DNA of 64,000 nucleotides from Paraburkholderia sp. BL23I1N1 (GCF_003610295.1 NZ_RAPV01000001.1:744001-808000); one strand, 5' to 3'. Shown: positions 1 through 9,829, counted from the stretch's first letter. The notes: a model not told the origin generated them from the letters alone. Numbers and translations: made by a program.

Positions 1-606
1 GAAAGCTGGATTTTGGCCGTCGGCCTTGGAACCGCTCTCGCGGTTGTACGAGCCACCGGGAACAAGATAGCCGAACGTGTCGTTGCGGGCTTCGTCGCCT
101 ACCACCAGAACGTGCCGATGCTGGTGCAAATCATTCTGTGGTACTTCGGCGTTCCCACGTTGCTGCCAGACAGCTGGCAAAGCTGGGTCAACGCGCACAA
201 CGGCGAGATGTTTTTCTCGGGCATCGCAATCGGGCTTTGTATGTCGGCTTACTTCTCTGAAGACATCCGAAGCGGATTGCGGTCGGTTCCTTGGGGGCAG
301 CATGAAGCGGCACGCTCTCTCGGCCTGAGTTATGTGCGCTCGATGCGATATGTGATTTTGCCGCAGGCGTTTCGCGTTTCGATGCCGCCATTTATCAACC
401 ACACCGTTCTACTGTTCAAAAACACCAGCTTGGCCATGGTCGTGGGCGCTGCAGAAATGACCTACGCAGTTCGTGAGATAGAGAACCAGACGTTCCGAAC
501 CTTCGAGTCCTATGCCGTCGCTACCGGCTTCTATCTTGCTGTTTCACTTGGCCTGATGGCGCTCGGAGCGATTGTGTCACGGCGTAGCAGCGTTCCGACG
601 AGGTAG
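1..606 (+). CDS. Amino-acid ABC transporter permease (5' end cut off)
   Basis: This is an inner-membrane permease of the polar amino acid (HisM/GlnP) family, which forms the channel of an ABC importer. The reading frame is open from base 1, so the true start lies left of the window. The signature loop that docks on the ATPase is visible as EAARSLGLSYVRSMRYVILP, and several hydrophobic membrane segments flank it. It is followed after 2 nt by a second permease and then by the ATPase, the usual gene order. The solute-binding protein is probably encoded just left of the window. Substrate is inferred only from the family and from the downstream amino-acid oxidase. Confidence 0.9.
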   Translation, partial: ESWILAVGLGTALAVVRATGNKIAERVVAGFVAYHQNVPMLVQIILWYFGVPTLLPDSWQSWVNAHNGEMFFSGIAIGLCMSAYFSEDIRSGLRSVPWGQHEAARSLGLSYVRSMRYVILPQAFRVSMPPFINHTVLLFKNTSLAMVVGAAEMTYAVREIENQTFRTFESYAVATGFYLAVSLGLMALGAIVSRRSSVPTR

Positions 607-608
607 TC

Positions 609-1343
609 ATGATTGACATCATCAGAGACAACTGGCTGGTTTTTCTGATTGGGCAATATCCGAGTGGTCCGTTGGGCGGCCTCGCGCTGACACTGATTCT
701 GTCGGTTCTCGGTCTGGGCCTTTCTTTCCCGATTAGCGTTGGCCTCGCATTGTGCCGGACGGGGTCAATCAAATGGCTCGCATCTGCGGCGACAGTGTTT
801 GTCTACATCGTCCGCGGCATTCCGCTGGTGATGCTGGTCTTCTGGACATATTTTTTGGTGCCGGTTCTGCTCGGTCATAACGTTTCAGGTGTGACCGCGC
901 TGCTTTGCACGCTCGTCATCTACGAAGCTGCGTATCTGTCGGAAGTTATTCGGGCCGGTCTCGTCTCGTTGCCGAGGGGGCAGACTGAAGCAGCACGGGC
1001 GCTTGGTTTGGGCTACTGGCGGACGACGTGTTTTGTGCTCCTGCCGCAGGCCCTCTATAACATGGTTCCGAGCATCATCAGTCAGTTTGTGTCGACCATC
1101 AAAGAGACTTCGATTGGCTACGTCATCAGCGTCCAGGAGCTCACGTTTGCTGCCAACGCTGTGAACAACAATCTGCTGACCCGTCCGTTCGCTGTCTTCA
1201 TGATTCTGGCGCTGACTTACTTCGCGGCATGTTTTGCCCTGACTCAAGTGGCCCACCATCTCGAACGCAGCGTAACCCGCCGGCGCTCCCGCACGAACGT
1301 TGTAACCAGGAGTTTGGAAAATGATACGGTTCTCGAAGGTTAA
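609..1343 (+). CDS. Amino-acid ABC transporter permease, second subunit
   Basis: Second membrane subunit (244 aa) of the same importer, HisM/GlnP family. The EAA loop reads [20 protein letters not shown]. Hydrophobic segments at about residues 20-45, 55-80, 85-110 and 190-215 fit the five-helix fold of this family. Its start is 2 nt after the stop of the first permease and its 3' end overlaps the ATPase gene by 23 nt, so the three are translationally coupled. Two different permeases imply a heterodimeric channel. Confidence 0.93.
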   Translation: MIDIIRDNWLVFLIGQYPSGPLGGLALTLILSVLGLGLSFPISVGLALCRTGSIKWLASAATVFVYIVRGIPLVMLVFWTYFLVPVLLGHNVSGVTALLCTLVIYEAAYLSEVIRAGLVSLPRGQTEAARALGLGYWRTTCFVLLPQALYNMVPSIISQFVSTIKETSIGYVISVQELTFAANAVNNNLLTRPFAVFMILALTYFAACFALTQVAHHLERSVTRRRSRTNVVTRSLENDTVLEG

Positions 1344-2049
1344 CAAGTTTTACGGCACACACCACGTTCTCACTGACGTAACCGCAGAAGTGAAGAAGGG
1401 CGAGGTCGTGGTGGTATGCGGGCCGTCGGGTTCCGGAAAGTCCACGCTCATTCGTACCATCAATCGGCTGGAAGAGATTCAGTCTGGAACGATAGAACTG
1501 AACGGTCGCGACGTCCATGCGAAGTCGACGAACGTGAATGAGTTCCGAACGGGTGTCGGCTTCGTATTCCAGTCTTTCAACCTTTTTCCGCACCTGTCTG
1601 TCACAAACAACATTTGCTTGGCACCCGTCAAACTGGGCAAGAAAAAGCCTGCGGATGCGAAGAAGCAAGCTATGACGCTTCTCGAGCGGGTTGGTCTCGC
1701 GCACAAGGCAGATGCTTACCCTCAGCAGCTTTCCGGCGGTCAGCAGCAGCGTGTTGCAATTGCGCGGGCACTTGCCATGGAGCCTCCGGTCATGCTGTTC
1801 GATGAACCTACGTCAGCACTTGACCCCGAGATGGTCGGAGAAGTCCTCAACGTGATGAAGTCGCTCGCAAAGGATGGAATGACGATGGTGTGTGTCACGC
1901 ATGAGATGAATTTCGCACGAGAGGTATCGGACATCGTCTGGTTCATGGACAACGGTGTAATTCTTGAGCGCGCGGCACCGAAGGAGTTCTTTACTGCGCC
2001 GAAGCATGCTCGAGCCAAGGCATTCCTGTCCGACATCCGGTCGCATTAA
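1321..2049 (+). CDS. Amino-acid ABC transporter ATP-binding protein
   Basis: Cytoplasmic ATPase (242 aa) powering the importer, GlnQ/HisP type. Walker A is GPSGSGKST (about residues 37-45), the signature is [15 protein letters not shown] and Walker B with the catalytic Glu is [12 protein letters not shown]. An AGGAG ribosome site lies about 10 nt before the ATG, which sits inside the 3' end of the preceding permease gene. Downstream, 3 nt separate it from a FAD oxidase gene, so uptake and oxidation are probably on one transcript. Confidence 0.95.
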   Translation: MIRFSKVNKFYGTHHVLTDVTAEVKKGEVVVVCGPSGSGKSTLIRTINRLEEIQSGTIELNGRDVHAKSTNVNEFRTGVGFVFQSFNLFPHLSVTNNICLAPVKLGKKKPADAKKQAMTLLERVGLAHKADAYPQQLSGGQQQRVAIARALAMEPPVMLFDEPTSALDPEMVGEVLNVMKSLAKDGMTMVCVTHEMNFAREVSDIVWFMDNGVILERAAPKEFFTAPKHARAKAFLSDIRSH

Positions 2050-2052
2050 ATC

Positions 2053-3339
2053 ATGACGCATCCGAAAAATAACGGCGCAGCATCGCGTGGTGTGACAGTC
2101 CTTGGAGCGGGAATCGTCGGACTGTCCATCGCTCTCAAGCTCCATCTCGATGGCTTCAAGGTTACGGTGGTCGAAAAGGGTGAACCAATGCATGGCACAT
2201 CCTACGGAAACGCCGGATACCTGTCGGAAGCCAACATCTTCCCTCCAGCGTCGCCAGACATGCTGCGCCAGCTGCCGAAATTCATGCTGTCGAAAGAAGG
2301 CCCCCTGGTTATCAAGCCCGACTATGCAACCAAGATGATTCCTTGGGCTGTCAAGGCAGTAGCGGCGCTCAAGCCGGCTTCTTATCAGAATATTTTGACT
2401 GGGCTGGCAAGCATGACGACGCTCGCATACGAGAGCTTTGATGAGCTTCTGACCGCCGCCAACGCACAGCAGCTCCTCACGCGCGAAGGCGGATTGGTCG
2501 CGTTTCGGACGCTCGCGGGCCTTGAAGCAAAATGTCGCTCTTTGCGAACCTGGAATTCATTTGGTTTGGCGGCTGAAAGAATTTCAGCAGAACTAATTAC
2601 AGAAATGGAGCCGGAGCTTAGTAAGGACATGGTTGGCGGCATCTTCTTCAAGAACTCTGGCCGTTGCAGCAGTCCCAGGGGGCTGGGTGAACTCTACGTC
2701 AAGCGGCTCAGGGAGGCGGGCGTCGAATTTTTTACCGATGAAGTCCGCGGCATTGAAAACGTGGATAGCGGCGTTCGGATACATACCGCAAGTGGGTCCT
2801 TCGTCACTGACCGCGTGGTCCTGACTATGGGATTTCAGACGGGAGCGCTTCTGCAGCGTCTTGACATTAAGGTGCCGCTTGTATCGGAGCGTGGTTATCA
2901 CCTCATGCTGCCGTCTTCAGATGTACGCCTCAAGCGTCCAATTGTCTTCGGCGAGCCGCACTTTGCCGCAACGCCGATGGACGAAGGCTTGCGTCTCGCG
3001 GGCACTGCTGAATTCGCGCGAGCCGATTCGCAGCCCAACATGGACCGTGCATGGATGCTTCTCAAACTTGCGAAGCGCTACCTGCCTAACGTAAATGAGG
3101 CGGATGCGACGCCGTGGATGGGCGTGCGCCCTTCGTTGCCCGATGGGCTTCCCGCAATAGGTTTGATGCGAAACGCACCGCGAATCGCCTATGCATTCGG
3201 CCACGCTCACAACGGACTAACTCTATCTGCAATCACAGCTCGCTGTGTGTCTGCGCTCATGCAAGGCAAAGAAGCACCCGTCGACCTGGAGCCGTATCGT
3301 CTTGAGCGGTTCCTTCACCACGAGCACGCGACCGTTTAG
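2053..3339 (+). CDS. FAD-dependent D-amino-acid dehydrogenase-like oxidoreductase
   Basis: DAO/DadA-type flavoenzyme (428 aa) expected to oxidise an amino acid, probably a D-isomer or N-substituted one, to the imine or oxo acid. The N-terminal dinucleotide-binding motif GAGIVGLSIALKL is followed by the acidic residue ending the second strand (VVEKG). The C-terminal GFGHAHNGLTLS-like stretch (seen here as FGHAHNGLTLSAITAR) is the usual FAD/substrate cap end. It follows the transporter ATPase by 3 nt and precedes a RidA gene, which fits production of a reactive imine. The exact substrate cannot be read from sequence. Confidence 0.87.
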   Translation: MTHPKNNGAASRGVTVLGAGIVGLSIALKLHLDGFKVTVVEKGEPMHGTSYGNAGYLSEANIFPPASPDMLRQLPKFMLSKEGPLVIKPDYATKMIPWAVKAVAALKPASYQNILTGLASMTTLAYESFDELLTAANAQQLLTREGGLVAFRTLAGLEAKCRSLRTWNSFGLAAERISAELITEMEPELSKDMVGGIFFKNSGRCSSPRGLGELYVKRLREAGVEFFTDEVRGIENVDSGVRIHTASGSFVTDRVVLTMGFQTGALLQRLDIKVPLVSERGYHLMLPSSDVRLKRPIVFGEPHFAATPMDEGLRLAGTAEFARADSQPNMDRAWMLLKLAKRYLPNVNEADATPWMGVRPSLPDGLPAIGLMRNAPRIAYAFGHAHNGLTLSAITARCVSALMQGKEAPVDLEPYRLERFLHHEHATV

Positions 3340-3400
3340 TAACCCAACGCCGTTGCTGGGCGCCGACCCTCGATGGCTCAAATGAAGTCTTTGGAAAATC

Positions 3401-3781
3401 ATGAGCAAAAACCAACTTACCCGCTACCCGAGCCCTCTCACCGCGCCGCTGTCGAAAGCGGTCAGAGCAGGCGACTTCCTGTTTCTCTCAGGCCAGACGC
3501 CAAAGGACGAGAAACTGCAGCCGCTACGCGGAGACATCGAAGCGCAAACCCGAAATGTCCTGGAAACCATCGCGGCGTCCCTCGCTGAACTCGATTCCAA
3601 CATGACCCAAGTGGTGCGCGCTACGGTATGGCTCTCCGACATCAAGCTGATGTCTCGTTTCAACGCCGTGTACGCGGAGTTCTTCAAGAACGCGTTACCA
3701 GTGCGGAGCACTGTCGAAGCACAACTCTCACAAGGGGTCGATGTGGAAATCGAGGTGACCGCGTTCGCGCCTGCTCATTAG
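3401..3781 (+). CDS. RidA/YjgF family enamine/imine deaminase
   Basis: Small cytosolic protein (126 aa) of the RidA family, which hydrolyses enamine/imine intermediates to oxo acids and ammonia. The catalytic Arg region reads LPVRSTVEAQL and the conserved C-terminal Glu is in VEIEVTAFAP. Also visible is the family opening GDFLFLSGQTP. Placement after an amino-acid dehydrogenase is logical because that enzyme releases imines. An alternative overlapping frame from 3373 has no family signature and was set aside. Confidence 0.88.
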   Translation: MSKNQLTRYPSPLTAPLSKAVRAGDFLFLSGQTPKDEKLQPLRGDIEAQTRNVLETIAASLAELDSNMTQVVRATVWLSDIKLMSRFNAVYAEFFKNALPVRSTVEAQLSQGVDVEIEVTAFAPAH

Positions 3782-3912
3782 GCCAGGTTGCAAATGGTTC
3801 CTCCTCGACGTGACGTCGAACCCGACGTGAGGATTGGTTTTCTATCCTCTCCTGGCCCCTGTTGTTCAACCCATGATGCTCTAGTGTTTGGCATCCTCGA
3901 ACGGAGTTTTGC

Positions 3913-4575
3913 ATGAGTCTTCCCGGTTTTCGGATTAACCCGGCGCCGAATGTTGCGCCCGAAGGTGTTATCGACCGTCTGAAGAACGTAGTGACGCCAC
4001 ACCTCAGCGACAACATGGGTCGCTTGGTCGGAGCAGTCGGACTCACACGTTTTAACAAGACTGGCAAGTTGGTCGGGACGGCATTCACGGTGAAGACGCG
4101 CCCGGGCGACAATCTCATCATCTACAAAGCGCTGATGATGATGCAATCCGGCCATGTTCTGGTCGTTGACGGGGGTGGGGAGCAACACAACGCATTAGTC
4201 GGCGAACTGGTAAAGCTACATGCTGAACAACACGGTTGCGTCGGATTTGTCATTGATGGCTCTATCCGTGACGTTGCAGCATTTGAGGCTTTTCCATGCT
4301 ATGCCCGTAGCATTAGCCACCGCGGGCCATACAAGGACGGACCGGGCGAACTCAATGTCCCGGTTTCCGTCGGCGGACAGGTTGTGAACCCGGGTGACTT
4401 GGTTGTTGGCGACGAAGACGGTGTCGTGTTCTTCCCGCAGGATAGCGCGGAGGAGTTGTTGGCTCTTGCGAGCAAACATGCTGAGAAAGAGCGAGGGATT
4501 CAGGACGAGATTGCCACTGGCCGACGTGAACAGCAATGGATTGAAAAACTGCTGCATGACAAGATAGTCGCGTAA
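3913..4575 (+). CDS. RraA-like / HMG-CHA aldolase family protein
   Basis: 220-aa member of the RraA-like fold that includes 4-hydroxy-4-methyl-2-oxoglutarate/4-carboxy-4-hydroxy-2-oxoadipate aldolase. The family pattern GELVKLHAEQHGCVGFVIDG followed by SIRDV supplies the Arg-Asp pair that binds substrate and the divalent metal; PGDLVVGDEDGVVFFP closes the domain. Enzymes of this type cleave or decarboxylate oxo acids to pyruvate. It lies in the amino-acid catabolic operon; a second, different member is at 37197. RNase E inhibitor function is unlikely given the catabolic context. Confidence 0.85.
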   Translation: MSLPGFRINPAPNVAPEGVIDRLKNVVTPHLSDNMGRLVGAVGLTRFNKTGKLVGTAFTVKTRPGDNLIIYKALMMMQSGHVLVVDGGGEQHNALVGELVKLHAEQHGCVGFVIDGSIRDVAAFEAFPCYARSISHRGPYKDGPGELNVPVSVGGQVVNPGDLVVGDEDGVVFFPQDSAEELLALASKHAEKERGIQDEIATGRREQQWIEKLLHDKIVA

Positions 4576-4740
4576 GCGAGTCCAAGGGGCCGGCGTAAAG
4601 CAGGTCAATCGCTTTCTCGGAGTGCCTAGGCAACATCGCGATGTGCTCAAGCGAAGTGGCGGGACCCTGATTGACTGGCGTCGCGCAGCGCAGCGGGACA
4701 AGTCGAATTCGATAACATATGCATTACGGGAGTATGTCGC

Positions 4741-6012
4741 ATGAGCAGCCGCGGAGAGTTCTTCTCGGAACCTTTGATGGAAGAAATCAAGGGCCGATTT
4801 CACCATGTCGACGCCGACGCCGACGGACAAAGACGGCTGTTCTTCGACAATGCGGGTGGCTCGTTCCGCCTAAAGGCAGCTGTTGATTCGTTAAGCGCTT
4901 TGGATACGGTGCCTGACAATCCCGAACGAATACACGGCCGCGCTCTTCGGTTGCAGGAGGTGATGGCGCGCGGAGAAAGCGACATCCAGACCATTCTCAA
5001 CGCACGGGATGGAAGCATCTTCACAGCGCTGACGGCGTCTGAGACGATGTTTGACATGGTGCGAGCCATCATGGAGAACGTCCCGGGAGGCAATGCCGTT
5101 ACGACCATCCTCGAGCATCCGTCATCGTTTGACTCGATGAAGATGTATTGCGAGCGTACAGAGAGGGAGTTGCGGGTCGCACCAAGTAACCCTGAAACGG
5201 GGGGTGTTGACGTCAACGATATTGTAAAGCTGGTAGATGGCGATACCGTTCTACTCAGCGTCATGTACGCGTCCAACATCTCGGGAGCTAAGTTTGACCT
5301 CGCGGACATCGTCGAGAAAGCGAGAGCGAAGAATCCGGACCTTTACATCGTCGTGGACGCGGTCCAGCATGCGCCCCATGGCGTGATAGACCTCCAGAAG
5401 ACACCTGTCGACGGTATCAACTTCGCACCGTACAAGTTTTTTGGCTGTCGCGGCTCGGGTATTGCATGGCTTTCTCCTCGAGTTGCTAAGTTTCCTCATC
5501 ATCGACTTCTCGCAAAGCCACAAGATGCGTGGCAATTAGGCACCCCAACTCCCGGCCAGTTCGCGATGGTGACCAAAATCGTCGACTATATCGCTTGGCT
5601 AGGCGCGCGCTTTAACGACTCGGAGGACCGTCGTGCACTGTTTCTCGAAGGCATGCATCGCATCGAACTGCAAGAACGAGCTCTCCTCTTGGCATTACTT
5701 GAAGGGCAAGGCGCGCAGCGAGGCTTAAGGCATATGCCTGGTGTCGAGGTGTATTGGGACCATGACGACTTCACTCGTCGCGACCTTATAGTAGGCATTG
5801 GCTTCTCAAACCTCGAAGCAACTGAGGCGGTGCGCGAATATGAGAGGCGAGGCGTTATCGTCTACGAACGGGTTGAGACCAGCGTGTACTCAGGACGGAT
5901 GCTTAAGTCGTTTGGCTTGAAAAGTGCCGTACGGCTCTCACCGCTTCACTGTCATTCACGCGCCGACATCGAGCGTTTCCTCGTTATCACGGAAGAACTC
6001 CTGACGCTGTAA
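4741..6012 (+). CDS. Class V aminotransferase (cysteine-desulfurase-like PLP enzyme)
   Basis: 423-aa fold-type I PLP enzyme of aminotransferase class V (NifS/SufS/kynureninase superfamily). The cofactor-binding Asp and nearby residues are in IVVDAVQHAPHG and the Schiff-base Lys is in NFAPYKFFGCRGSG. No zinc or Fe-S motif is seen. It is the last gene of the transporter operon, 165 nt after the RraA-like gene, so a role in transamination or C-N/C-S lyase chemistry on the imported amino acid is inferred. True cysteine desulfurase activity is not supported by the context. Confidence 0.82.
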   Translation: MSSRGEFFSEPLMEEIKGRFHHVDADADGQRRLFFDNAGGSFRLKAAVDSLSALDTVPDNPERIHGRALRLQEVMARGESDIQTILNARDGSIFTALTASETMFDMVRAIMENVPGGNAVTTILEHPSSFDSMKMYCERTERELRVAPSNPETGGVDVNDIVKLVDGDTVLLSVMYASNISGAKFDLADIVEKARAKNPDLYIVVDAVQHAPHGVIDLQKTPVDGINFAPYKFFGCRGSGIAWLSPRVAKFPHHRLLAKPQDAWQLGTPTPGQFAMVTKIVDYIAWLGARFNDSEDRRALFLEGMHRIELQERALLLALLEGQGAQRGLRHMPGVEVYWDHDDFTRRDLIVGIGFSNLEATEAVREYERRGVIVYERVETSVYSGRMLKSFGLKSAVRLSPLHCHSRADIERFLVITEELLTL

Positions 6013-6104
6013 CCGGCCCCTGCAGATTGGTGCTTCTCGGCAGGAGAAAACCGTCCTTTGCGATGGCTCGCGAGTACGGGCGGATGCCTCTCGGCCGAGT
6101 TGCA

Positions 6105-6296
6105 GCATTCTCTCTCGTGTACATCTCTTGTTTTTGTGAATGCCCCTTGGTGAAGTTGAGCCCCGCCTTACCCAGAGCGGGGCCTTCAGACAGGTTTCAA
6201 AGCATCATGAGATGCCCCTCGGAGCCAGCGTCGCCCGTCAGCCGTTCGCCTCAGGGCGCTAACTTCACCACCCTGTCCGGTATCTCAAGGCTAGCC
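6105..6296. repeat. Dispersed 192-bp repeat, copy 1
   Basis: A block of about 192 bp that recurs at 32119-32309 with high identity over its full length. It fills most of the gap between two convergent genes (6013-6392). It contains a 7-bp inverted repeat GCCCCGC/GCGGGGC with a 10-nt loop; copy 2 has one mismatch in that stem. No reading frame is conserved between the copies, so it is probably non-coding: an IS relic, a mobile non-autonomous element or an RNA. Confidence 0.75.
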
Positions 6297-6392
6297 TCGA
6301 CGCTCGCTCTTGGGCGGGCCGGGAAGACACCGGCCCGTAGCCAAGCACGATGCCAGCGTGCCGACGGCGGGCGTTCATCGAGAGCTCGGCCG

Positions 6393-7508
6393 TTAGTGCT
6401 GAGGCTTTACGACAAAGTTGGTGAATCCGCCGTTGCGGCCACCGATTGTGGACAGCGCATCATTTACACGGTCGAGCGGGAAAGCTGTTGTTTCGAAAAT
6501 AGACAGGTCGAGCAGACCGCACGCAGCTAGGTCTGCCATATCCTGACCCTGTGCGGCGCTGAACCAGTTCGAACCATTCCACTGCACTTGGGCAGCCATG
6601 AGCTTGAAGAGGTTCATTGGGACGAGCTCAGAAACACCACCTACGTTCACGGCCTTCGCACCGCGACGCAGGCAATCCAGCGCGTCGGTAACAGCCTTAG
6701 CTGGCGTCCCTGGACCAAGCGTGTCTACAACTGCGTCGACGCCCTTTCCGCCAGTACACGACGCGGCCCAGTCCGATAACGACTTCCCGGATGTCGTCGA
6801 GAAAATCTCAATTCGTCTGGGCGAGAGTTCCTTGACGCGCTCCAGCAGCCTCATGTCACGAGCCACTGCGAGGATTTTGGTCGTCCCTCGAGCCAGTGCA
6901 AGCAGAATGGCTCCTAATCCGAGGGTGCCGGTCGCGCCATTGATGATGACCGTCTGTCCCGGGCCTGCATTTACCCGGGCAAGTGCGGCGTAGGCAGTTC
7001 CGAGGTAACCGAAGCGAGCGGCCTGGTCGAAGGTCACTGAGTCAGGTAGACGGACTAGACTCTGTTGCGGAGCCGTCATATATTCGGCGAAGCCGCCGTA
7101 TGGATAATGGCGTAGCAATTCGTTAGCCTTCGCCGAGAACCCAAAGTAGCCCGAAAAAGCAAAGCGCTCGCAACTCAACGCGTCGTTGGCACGGCAGCTA
7201 CGACATGCTCCGCATGCGCGACCCGGATTGACGTAGACCCGGTCGCCTTCCTTGAAATCAAAGACACGCTTACCAACGGCAACAACGACGCCAGCCGGGT
7301 CTAGCCCGAAGATGGCCGGAAGCGCTGGCAGCGGGAGGTCTGGGAACCAAATCGGGTAGTTCTTGATTACGTTGCCAAGATTGGGAACAACACCGCATGC
7401 TTCGACGCGGACCAGAACCTGGTCTACTTCGGGAGTAGGTACAGGAATCTCGTCAATCTCCATGGGGTTACCAATCTGATGAAGTCGTGCTGCGCGCATC
7501 GTTTCCAT
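6393..7508 (-). CDS. Zinc-binding alcohol dehydrogenase (MDR family), copy 1
   Basis: 371-aa medium-chain dehydrogenase. The structural zinc motif is CGACRSCRANDALSC and the NAD(P) Rossmann motif is in INGATGTLGLGAILLAL. The start chosen is the METMRAARL methionine at 7508, because an AGGAG site lies about 8 nt upstream and because it then matches in length and N-terminus the paralogue at 28577-29692. The frame stays open to 7541. It is the last gene of the 15045-6393 operon. An alcohol formed in the aromatic pathway is the likely substrate, but this is inferred. Confidence 0.88.
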   Translation of the reverse strand: METMRAARLHQIGNPMEIDEIPVPTPEVDQVLVRVEACGVVPNLGNVIKNYPIWFPDLPLPALPAIFGLDPAGVVVAVGKRVFDFKEGDRVYVNPGRACGACRSCRANDALSCERFAFSGYFGFSAKANELLRHYPYGGFAEYMTAPQQSLVRLPDSVTFDQAARFGYLGTAYAALARVNAGPGQTVIINGATGTLGLGAILLALARGTTKILAVARDMRLLERVKELSPRRIEIFSTTSGKSLSDWAASCTGGKGVDAVVDTLGPGTPAKAVTDALDCLRRGAKAVNVGGVSELVPMNLFKLMAAQVQWNGSNWFSAAQGQDMADLAACGLLDLSIFETTAFPLDRVNDALSTIGGRNGGFTNFVVKPQH

Positions 7509-7624
7509 GTCCTTCGTCTCCTTTCCTAAAAGTGGGACCATTCCGGCGTCATTACCTGCCGAATGGCATCTGCGTACCTCGGGAACAACAAAACAATATT
7601 TTCGAGCGAGGAATGGGGGGCGCG

Positions 7625-8332
7625 TCAGGCCGACAGCCTGTCGAGCACAAGCGTGCAGAAGTTCGCAATGTGTTCTTGAGTCAGTTGCGACGCGCGCTGT
7701 CCTGAGCCGGAATCAATCGCGTCAATCATCTGTTTATGTTCGGCGACGGCGCCTTCCAGGTGGTCGGCGAAGGCGTCGGCTTGAGCCAGGAAAAAGTCAG
7801 CCATCTCCCATTGCTGAACAATGAAGCGATGAACCCCTGGCGCAGCAGCGGCCGAATGAATCGTGGAATGAAAATCCCGGTTCAGCACTCGGAATGCTTC
7901 TCCGCTGGCCGCTGGGGATTCTTGCAGCATCGCGATTTGCCGGTTGGTCAGGTGCAGGCGGTTGATGTGTTCCGGTGTTTTCCGAGTCGCAGCCAGCTCC
8001 GCCATCAATGACTCCATCCTTCCGAACATCAGGAAGAAGTCGGTTATCTCGCTGCTGGTGGGCGTAATGACTTCGCAACCGACCTGAGGTCGGATTTTCA
8101 CAAAGCCTGCGAGACTCAGCTTCAGCATTGCCGTCATCACGGGCTGTCGGCTCACGCCCGTCTCAGCGCTCAAATCCTTGACAGAGATTCGTTCGCCAAA
8201 GCTGTATTGACCCGAGACGAATCTCCTGAGCAGTTCCTGGTAGACCCATTCGGCCCGGCGCTCTGGCTGGGCCGAGAGGTCTGTTTCCCTGTATATGCGC
8301 CGCAGACGGCTGTCGTCGGAGGCTATGGCCAT
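7625..8332 (-). CDS. GntR family transcriptional regulator (FCD/FadR type)
   Basis: DNA-binding regulator with an N-terminal winged helix (VYQELLRRFVSGQYSFGERI, then SVKDLSAETGVSRQPV) and an all-helical C-terminal FCD domain with His residues suited to a metal/acid effector (NRDFHSTIH, AEHKQMIDAI). The start at 8332 has GAGGG 5 nt upstream; an ATG at 8344 is the alternative, and the frame is open to 8542, overlapping the next gene. It sits inside the operon it may control. Confidence 0.87.
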   Translation of the reverse strand: MAIASDDSRLRRIYRETDLSAQPERRAEWVYQELLRRFVSGQYSFGERISVKDLSAETGVSRQPVMTAMLKLSLAGFVKIRPQVGCEVITPTSSEITDFFLMFGRMESLMAELAATRKTPEHINRLHLTNRQIAMLQESPAASGEAFRVLNRDFHSTIHSAAAAPGVHRFIVQQWEMADFFLAQADAFADHLEGAVAEHKQMIDAIDSGSGQRASQLTQEHIANFCTLVLDRLSA

Positions 8333-8406
8333 GTCAACCCTCATAAGAGTGGCGCGTACACGTGACGGTTTCGAACATTGAGCGGCTAGATGACCCGAAT
8401 GAGAAG

Positions 8407-9369
8407 TCAGGTAGGCGATGCGTCGTACAAGCCGTCGATAACGTGGACGGGAGCGCGTGCACCGTTTCTCGCCGCGGCGAAGCGGATTTGCCTTGCCTCT
8501 TCCTGCTTCTCGGGCGGCAACCAGTCGCGGTCGTGTCCCCACAAGCTAGGGCCATGCACCACTTCGTAGGGCTTCCAGGTGTCGACATCGACGCTGAGGC
8601 CGCCCCAGCCACACTCCACCAGAAAACCGGACGGGCTTCTCGCATAAAAAGAGACAACCTGGTCGTTGGTGTGCCGACCGATGGTCGTAGCAATTCGCCC
8701 TTCGTCTATCAGAGCCAGGTCGTAAGCCTGTCCAACGTCGTCAAGGCTCAACGTCTCGAACATGAGGTGGTGAATGCCAGGCGTCCCCATCTGGAGAATC
8801 GCGAGGCTGTGATGGCGTTGATTCAGGTGCAAGAAAAAAGCCTTGAATGGCCGCTCGAAGTAATCACTCAGCCGGAAACCGAGGAGTTCACGGTAGAAGG
8901 CAAGCACCGCAGTTGCGTCGGGCACCATCAACACCGCATGTCCAATACCCATGTCGCCGGTCCGGAACCCTGACATCGTGCGACCCGGGATGAATGGTTC
9001 GGAAGCGACACCAAGACCGTAAAAAGCTTCCAGCCGATTCCCCACCGGGTCAGAGAACACAATTAGGTCCGTCACCCGACGCTGTTCACACAATTCATTC
9101 GAGCCATGCCGAACACTCACTCCCGCGCGCTCAAGCCGCGCCGCGAGGCCATCAAGCGCAACCGCGCCATCCACCTCCCAACCCATATGCGAAAGTCCGT
9201 TATGGCTGGCTTCGGCGACCGTCAATCGCTGCTGTGCGCCATCCATCCTGAAGCTCAGGGCCTGACCATCGCTCTTGGCAGCCTGCATGCCGAGAAACGA
9301 AGTTCCGTATTTTCTCCAACCTTCGACATCGGTTGTATTAACGCCTAGGTATCCTAATGATTTAAGCAT
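8407..9369 (-). CDS. Type I (VOC) extradiol dioxygenase, BphC-like
   Basis: 320-aa ring-cleavage dioxygenase made of two vicinal-oxygen-chelate modules, like 2,3-dihydroxybiphenyl 1,2-dioxygenase. In the C-terminal module the metal ligands are visible as His144 (MGIGHAVLM), His200/201 (PGIHHLMFE) and Glu252 (FLVECGWGG), with the Tyr in SFYARSPSGF. The start at 9369 has CAGGAG upstream; the frame extends to 9414. A second, unrelated (LigB-type) extradiol dioxygenase is encoded at 24268, so this one probably acts on a different catechol. Confidence 0.88.
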   Translation of the reverse strand: MLKSLGYLGVNTTDVEGWRKYGTSFLGMQAAKSDGQALSFRMDGAQQRLTVAEASHNGLSHMGWEVDGAVALDGLAARLERAGVSVRHGSNELCEQRRVTDLIVFSDPVGNRLEAFYGLGVASEPFIPGRTMSGFRTGDMGIGHAVLMVPDATAVLAFYRELLGFRLSDYFERPFKAFFLHLNQRHHSLAILQMGTPGIHHLMFETLSLDDVGQAYDLALIDEGRIATTIGRHTNDQVVSFYARSPSGFLVECGWGGLSVDVDTWKPYEVVHGPSLWGHDRDWLPPEKQEEARQIRFAAARNGARAPVHVIDGLYDASPT

Positions 9370-9463
9370 CGTTTCACTCCTGATATTCCGATATTCGACT
9401 CGGCGCTGCCGCATGCGGAGTGGCGCGCTCGCCGAAATTACCTCGCGATGGCTTCTCGAACAG

Positions 9464-9778
9464 TCAGACCTTTGGCGAGAATGCTGTCGGCAAAAGCAGT
9501 TTGCTTTCCTGCTTAATAATCATGTGCATCGTCGATTTCGCTGGATTTAGCCACTCAGGGTCGGACCACAACGCGGCACGACGGGCAGCTCGGTCTTCGA
9601 AGTCTTCGTAGGCCCATAGCTGAACGACCTGATTGAGTTCCCCTGTGTCTGCTGTGTAGTAACCGAGTAGCTTTCCCAAGTGCCGCTGCTGAATGGGAAA
9701 TCTCTCCTTCTCGAAGTACGGCAACCATTCCCGAAGCTTCCCGGGTTGAAAGGTATACGTCCTCATTTCAACAATCAT
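9464..9778 (-). CDS. NIPSNAP family protein
   Basis: 104-aa single-domain protein starting MIVEMRTYTFQPG, the typical NIPSNAP opening, with the later QLWAYEDFEDRAARRAALW segment that is conserved in the ferredoxin-like dimeric barrel. GGAG precedes the ATG. The biochemical role of bacterial NIPSNAP proteins is not well known; they are common in catabolic operons. It lies between the VOC dioxygenase and the DapA-like gene. Confidence 0.82.
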   Translation of the reverse strand: MIVEMRTYTFQPGKLREWLPYFEKERFPIQQRHLGKLLGYYTADTGELNQVVQLWAYEDFEDRAARRAALWSDPEWLNPAKSTMHMIIKQESKLLLPTAFSPKV

Positions 9779-9829
9779 CTTTATCTCCGTTCTCGAATTC
9801 GAATTCGTCGCGTACTGATGGCTTTAACG

